Source: Mercenaria mercenaria
Lineage: Eukaryota; Mollusca; Bivalvia; Venerida; Veneridae
Length of the DNA: 64,000 nt
Assembly (NCBI RefSeq): GCF_021730395.1
Contig: NC_069371.1
Location: forward strand, 76,104,001 to 76,168,000
Reading direction: 5' to 3'
Positions 60,068-64,000 of this stretch are shown here, piece by piece; within the stretch, counting starts at the first letter, position 1; each line of letters starts with the position of its first letter. Below the pieces are notes generated by a model. That model made no database searches and was not told where the DNA came from. It saw nothing but the letters and a program-made list of their open reading frames with translations. A program made the translations under genes and the position numbers.

Positions 60068-61003
60068 TAGCTCCTTTGTATGAAGTGACAAAGTAAGCTA
60101 TTGTGATCAACCTTTGTATGTCGTCCGTCGTCCGACCGTCCGACCGTCCGTCCGTTCACATTTTTCTTGTGAATACGATAGAGACAACATTTATTATTTG
60201 ATTTTGACAAAACTTGCACAGAACGTGTATATATCTATGATATCTCGGTTCCTTTCAAAAACCAGCCTTATCACCTTATTCGTCTTGGAGTTATGGCCCC
60301 AGAAATGGAAATAATTCTTGATTTTAGCCTTGTGAACACAATAGAGACCGCATGTTTGTTTTGTTTTTACTAAACTTGCACACAACTTATATATCTAGAA
60401 GATCTCGGTTCCTTTCAAAAACAACCGTATTGCACCATTTTACTTGGAGTTACGGCCCCTGAATTGAGAAAAAAACATGCTGATCTTATCCTTGTCAACA
60501 CAATGGAGACTACATTTATTATTAGATTTTTATTAAACTTATAAAGGATCCTCAATTCCTTTAAAAACAGTCATATCGCGCCATTTGTCTCGGAGTTATG
60601 GCTGAAATGGCAAAATTTGCTTATTTTAGTCTTGTGAACACAATAGAGACCATATCTATTATTTCATTTTGACAAAACTTGTATAGAAGTTATATATCTA
60701 TAACATTTCGATTCTGTGCGAAAACCAGCTATATAGCACCATTTATCCTGGAGTTATGGCCCCTAAAATGACAAAATTTGCTGACTTTAGCATTGTAAAC
60801 ATGACATACTAGATCACATTTATTATTTGATTTTGACCAAACATGCATTGAAGTTATATATCATTAAAATCTTGCTTTTTTTCCTCAAAGAGTATTTGTC
60901 TTAGATTTATGGCCCCTGAAATGGCAAAAATCTCAGGTTTAATAACATGTATAGTGTAGAATTTCTCATGTTAGCGATAGTGGGCCATGACGACCCTCTT
61001 GTA
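60068..61003 (+). mobile_element. pearl-like element with ~165-bp tandem units
   Basis: Begins with a TAGCT...AAGCTA hairpin and CGTCCGTCGTCCGACCGTCC, followed by about five units with CTTGTGAACACAATAGAGAC, TTTGACAAAACTTG and GGAGTTATGGCCCC. It ends at GGGCCATGACGACCCTCTTGT. It shares the end plan of 43142-45021 but has a different core, so they are relatives and not copies. Confidence 0.7.
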
Positions 61004-61691
61004 GATTAAAGGGATATTTCCGGTCAGGTTAATATCTTGGTACTGGTTTGTTATCTGGCAATTAAACTTGCAATGGAAAGAATACAGTTATCATGACTGA
61101 TCTGTTCATAGTAGCATGGCTCTACATGTCACTTATAAATTTCCCATATCGGTTTTGGTTTCAAATTGTAAGATTTCATTTTTACTGAATGCATGAATAT
61201 ATGAATATGTATGATTAAAGGGGAAGATGCACACCACAAGCAATCCCTGTTCAAGTTCTATAATCTGCAAATCGCTGGTTGTATCGCTTTAACAACAAAT
61301 AAAATGCACTAAAAACAAGACCAAGGCAGTCTCGATTACATAGAAAGTCTTATAAAAGCTTGTTTTCATAGAACACCGGGTATATATACATTTATGTATA
61401 CTTTTGAATAGTGACTAGCTTGACTATTCGAAGACTGTTCATGGCTATTGTTCTGATCCTGATGTCGTCGGCGTGCGCAGGTTCGCTGCAAGATAAGTAT
61501 TTTGTCAATTCGCATTGCTTTGAACATCAAAGACAATGGATACATCAAATGAAATATGTCCTATTTAATACCCTGACGTGAACTTTATTGGATAATATTT
61601 ACTAAGAGAGTTTTCTTGCCAGGCCTGGTGTCTGCATTCGTATGGAAACACTCTTATTTTGTATCTCTATAGGAGCGGCACAAGTAACTCC

Positions 61692-61872
61692 ATCGGTGAG
61701 GGTGGTGCAGTGGATAGTTTTTGCAGATTACGAAACCGGCGGAGCCTGTTGAATTCCCAGTCAGGGCCGGACTTTCCAGAGATATTGTGTCTCTCATCCA
61801 CCTAGTTAAGACTTCACGTGTACCGGTGCGTTTTACCAGACCCGTAAACGATTGCATGAGTGTAAACTCGTA
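61692..61872 (+). mobile_element. tRNA-derived SINE
   Basis: The head has GGTGGTGCAGTGGATAG and a box B-like TTGAATTCCC. The body contains GATATTGTGTCTCTCATCCA and AAGACTTCACGTGTACCGGT. It looks like an established SINE, but no second copy is seen in the window. Confidence 0.5.
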
Positions 61873-62072
61873 TATGAGCCAGGGTATAATTTCAATTAAT
61901 ATTATTATTAATGGGAGGAGCTAACCATCGACTAGAGTGTCGAGGGATACACGTTCGAGATCGGGTGATAACTACTCGTATCTGTTGCGATTTTCGCCTA
62001 TCGGTGCTGGGAAGTTGTCTGTTACTAACATAAAGATACTGTTGTACTGATTTTAATATTTTTGACATTTTT

Positions 62073-62074
<2 letters not shown>

Positions 62075-62104
<30 letters not shown>

Positions 62105-62120
62105 AATCATCATCATCATC
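62075..62120. repeat. (CAT)n microsatellite
   Basis: About 15 CAT units with one interruption; it produces a poly-Met frame on the - strand that is not a gene. Confidence 0.9.
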
Positions 62121-63044
62121 TTGAATTGGTCCTTTGTAGGATCAATGGTAAGATTAACTGTATTACCTAAATACTGTTGAAAACAGGCGCTCTGAATCCA
62201 ACAAACAATCATAATATTCATCAAAACCATTCAGGCTACAGGGTGCCAAAATTTAAGTTGCAGTAAAAGGTGTAATATGATCACTACAGATTGTCAATAA
62301 ACGGTGGTTATTTGTACCAAAGTATTTAGAAATCTGACTAAAGCGAGTTATGATCCGGACAAAAACGTATATATTACAACAAAATAACAAAACAAATCTT
62401 AGTTCAAAGTTGATCATTTGTACCAAATTTGAAAATGACAATGCATGGGCAAGTTATACCAAGGACAAGAACCTATATATAACTGCACGAAACGCACAAA
62501 CTCCGCTATTTCACGGCGGGATTATAATAAACGAAGGCATATTTCCTTACAAGCGAGCTCGGTAGGGTGAGGGTAATTTAAAACTATGTGTAAATTCTTA
62601 AAATCCCATAGACATTAGTTCGCAGCATGCACAAGGTCGGGTCCTCCTAGTCTTACGACTCCGTCCATGACAAGTTGTATATAATTTGTCCCAGGACATA
62701 GCAGCTTCCTGTTTGTCACCCAACTTGAGACAGCTTTTGATAACGAAAGATAGGTACAAATGTATGTCGCCACCGGGTTCCAACCAGTGACCTGAGCATG
62801 TGGGTCTACATTTCAGCTAGTCGAGGTAACAGTAGAAGTAGCTGACGTTGTAATTATATTATAGTGGTAGTGGCAATGGATGCAGAAATGATAATAAAAC
62901 TTGAACCAAGTCACGGGAAAATTGGCATTCGGACATTTTCGTGAATTTCCGGAAACTCTATATTAAGGCTAATTTGTGCATTTATGCATCTGAATTAGGG
63001 TCAGAAAACTTCATATTCAGGTAGAATAAGCCTTCTTTGAAATA

Positions 63045-63160
63045 GGAGCGAACGGTGTGGGCTAAGATCAAACTGCGGATGCACAGGCTGATCTGGGCCC
63101 ACACTGGATGCAAAGCTTCGAAGATACCCGAAGGCCCATTTTCTCATCATGCGGCTCAAA
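63045..63160. mobile_element. half of a family P-related palindromic MITE
   Basis: GCGAACGGTGTGGGCTAAGA, CAGGCTGATCTGGGCCCACA and CATTTTCTCATCATGCGGCTCA recall the right arm and end of family P, with diverged sequence. Only one arm is present. Confidence 0.5.
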
Positions 63161-63424
63161 TAATTTTATGACGTTATTGACGTCGACAACGACGACGCTA
63201 ACTTGTAATGGTGCTTATGGTAGTCATTTAATGATGGTGCGATGACAACCAACTGATTGAACATTTGCAGTATAAAACTTAACATGATACATATGTGCTT
63301 CTCATGTCAACCCCCATGTTGGATAAACACATTCGTAACACATTTTACTTGTTACAAATGCGATCGCATACATACGAAGTCTGTTACAAATGCGATCTGT
63401 TACGAATGTGGTCCTACATAGCAC

Positions 63425-63890
63425 AGTGACAATAACAGCAGTTTTATGCTAGAATACATAATAAACAGTATAAAATATGTACATTTCCAATCATTTATAT
63501 TAAATTACAAAATTATGAATACAAATCATACAGATCATACGGATAATGTCAGTTTTATCGATCATTAATAGAAAACAGGATGAGTAATAAGATATTGAAT
63601 TATTATCTTTTAAGGATCCGGCTGATAACTTGTCTGTCAATTATTATATAAGAACTTTTAATTACATGTTAAATGTATATTCTAGCTTATAAATCATAAA
63701 TCTAATATTTATCCAACACTCATAAGTGTGGACCATTTCTCTTCCATACTCGGTATTATGTTATCAGGAAGAGATATGTTTTACAGCTAATAAGAATCTA
63801 GAATTACTATCGAATGAGAAAAAATATTTTAAAAATGGTAATTTAAAGGATTTCTGTTCTTTCACTGCTATTCGTTCTTCCCTTTACAAG
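63425..63890. other. AT-rich stretch leading into a splice acceptor
   Basis: No repeat or gene is seen until a long pyrimidine-rich tract (TTTCTGTTCTTTCACTGC...) just before 63891. Confidence 0.4.
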
Positions 63891-64000
63891 ATGGACAGGA
63901 GGCGGTTATAGCAATACTTGTACTGAATCACAAGTTTCTAGATGAATTTAAAGCAAATGCAAGAAAAAGTGCTGTGGAAAGGGCATTGTGGAAGAGAGCA
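63891..64000 (+). CDS. partial exon running off the window
   Basis: After TTCTTCCCTTTACAAG| the frame xx|GGA CAG GAG is open for 36 codons to the window edge, reading GQEAVIAILVLNHKFLDEFK, then ANARKSAVERALWKRA. The excellent polypyrimidine tract and amphipathic, charged composition suggest a real coding exon that enters in phase 1. Family unknown. Confidence 0.5.

Larger units (their letters stand above)
59863..63418. mobile_element. 3.56-kb element with perfect 24-bp inverted ends
   Basis: TGTAGGACCACATTCGTAAC plus AGAT is perfectly inverted at the right end. It is flanked by the 6-bp duplication TAGCAC (59857-59862, 63419-63424). Subterminal regions repeat ACAAATG(T/C)GATC-like motifs in both orientations (59885-60065 and 63330-63400), as expected of transposase-binding sites. 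The body contains a tandem-core element, a SINE and a (CAT)n tract but no transposase. The superfamily is unassigned. Confidence 0.8.

Noticed and set aside
61892-62230. 112-codon frame with a poly-Met run
   Set aside because: Created by the (CAT)n microsatellite read on the - strand.

Overview
This is eukaryotic, intron-rich, AT-rich DNA, most likely from a marine bivalve of the heterodont/venerid group. That placement rests on repeat types I recognise from bivalve genomes: RUDI-like V-SINEs with tRNA heads, a roughly 235-bp near-palindromic element present in many copies, and pearl-like elements with ~155-170 bp core tandem repeats. It is an inference from repeats, not from a marker gene.

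Host genes. (1) A two-exon + strand gene (ATG at 4841, stop ending 9978, about 1030 codons) encodes a low-complexity, probably nuclear, protein with a structured C-terminal half; I do not recognise the family. (2) A six-exon - strand gene (19855 down to 14488) was assembled from splice sites and gives an uninterrupted frame of 295 codons for a small basic coiled-coil protein. (3) A + strand cytosolic-type sulfotransferase (SULT) has five well-phased exons at 45094-49913 and a matching N-terminal exon at 42393-42570, whose splice to the rest is abnormal. (4) Fragments on the - strand at 56208-56858 look like the end of a WxxW domain followed by a Thr-rich segment, with a 4-bp duplication that shifts the frame. 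(5) A partial + strand exon runs off the right edge (63891-64000). Two further isolated exon candidates lie at 50878-51062 and 58503-58528, both on the - strand. A complete tRNA-Ala(TGC) sits at 11916-11987, and a second perfect one heads a SINE at 17681.

Region by region. 0-4.7 kb: SINEs and two TTAA-flanked MITEs. 4.7-10.1 kb: gene 1. 10.1-14.4 kb: a nested MITE pile with tRNA-Ala-related sequences. 14.5-19.9 kb: gene 2, whose introns hold nested MITEs and a SINE. 20-23 kb: SINEs and AT-rich DNA. 23.05-35.5 kb: an array of ~500-bp units ending in long hairpins. Two elements are inserted in it: a 1.4-kb TA-flanked transposon and an 8.8-kb element with ~30-bp inverted ends, which itself contains a decayed Ngaro-like retroelement. 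36.1-37.2 kb: a foldback element made of short inverted satellite. 37.3-40.9 kb: a 3.6-kb element with ~430-bp inverted ends. 42-50 kb: SULT with repeat-filled introns. 51.3-56 kb: a palindromic MITE, a broken CR1/L2-type LINE, and a 468-bp near-perfect inverted duplication. 56-59.7 kb: gene fragments and dispersed repeats. 59.8-63.4 kb: a 3.56-kb inverted-terminal-repeat element inside a palindrome.

Nothing here suggests that the host genes act together. The strongest theme is repeated nesting of TIR elements with readable target duplications. The most unusual is a 404-bp MITE that carries a tRNA-Thr-like sequence and is present twice in nearly identical form with 9-bp duplications.
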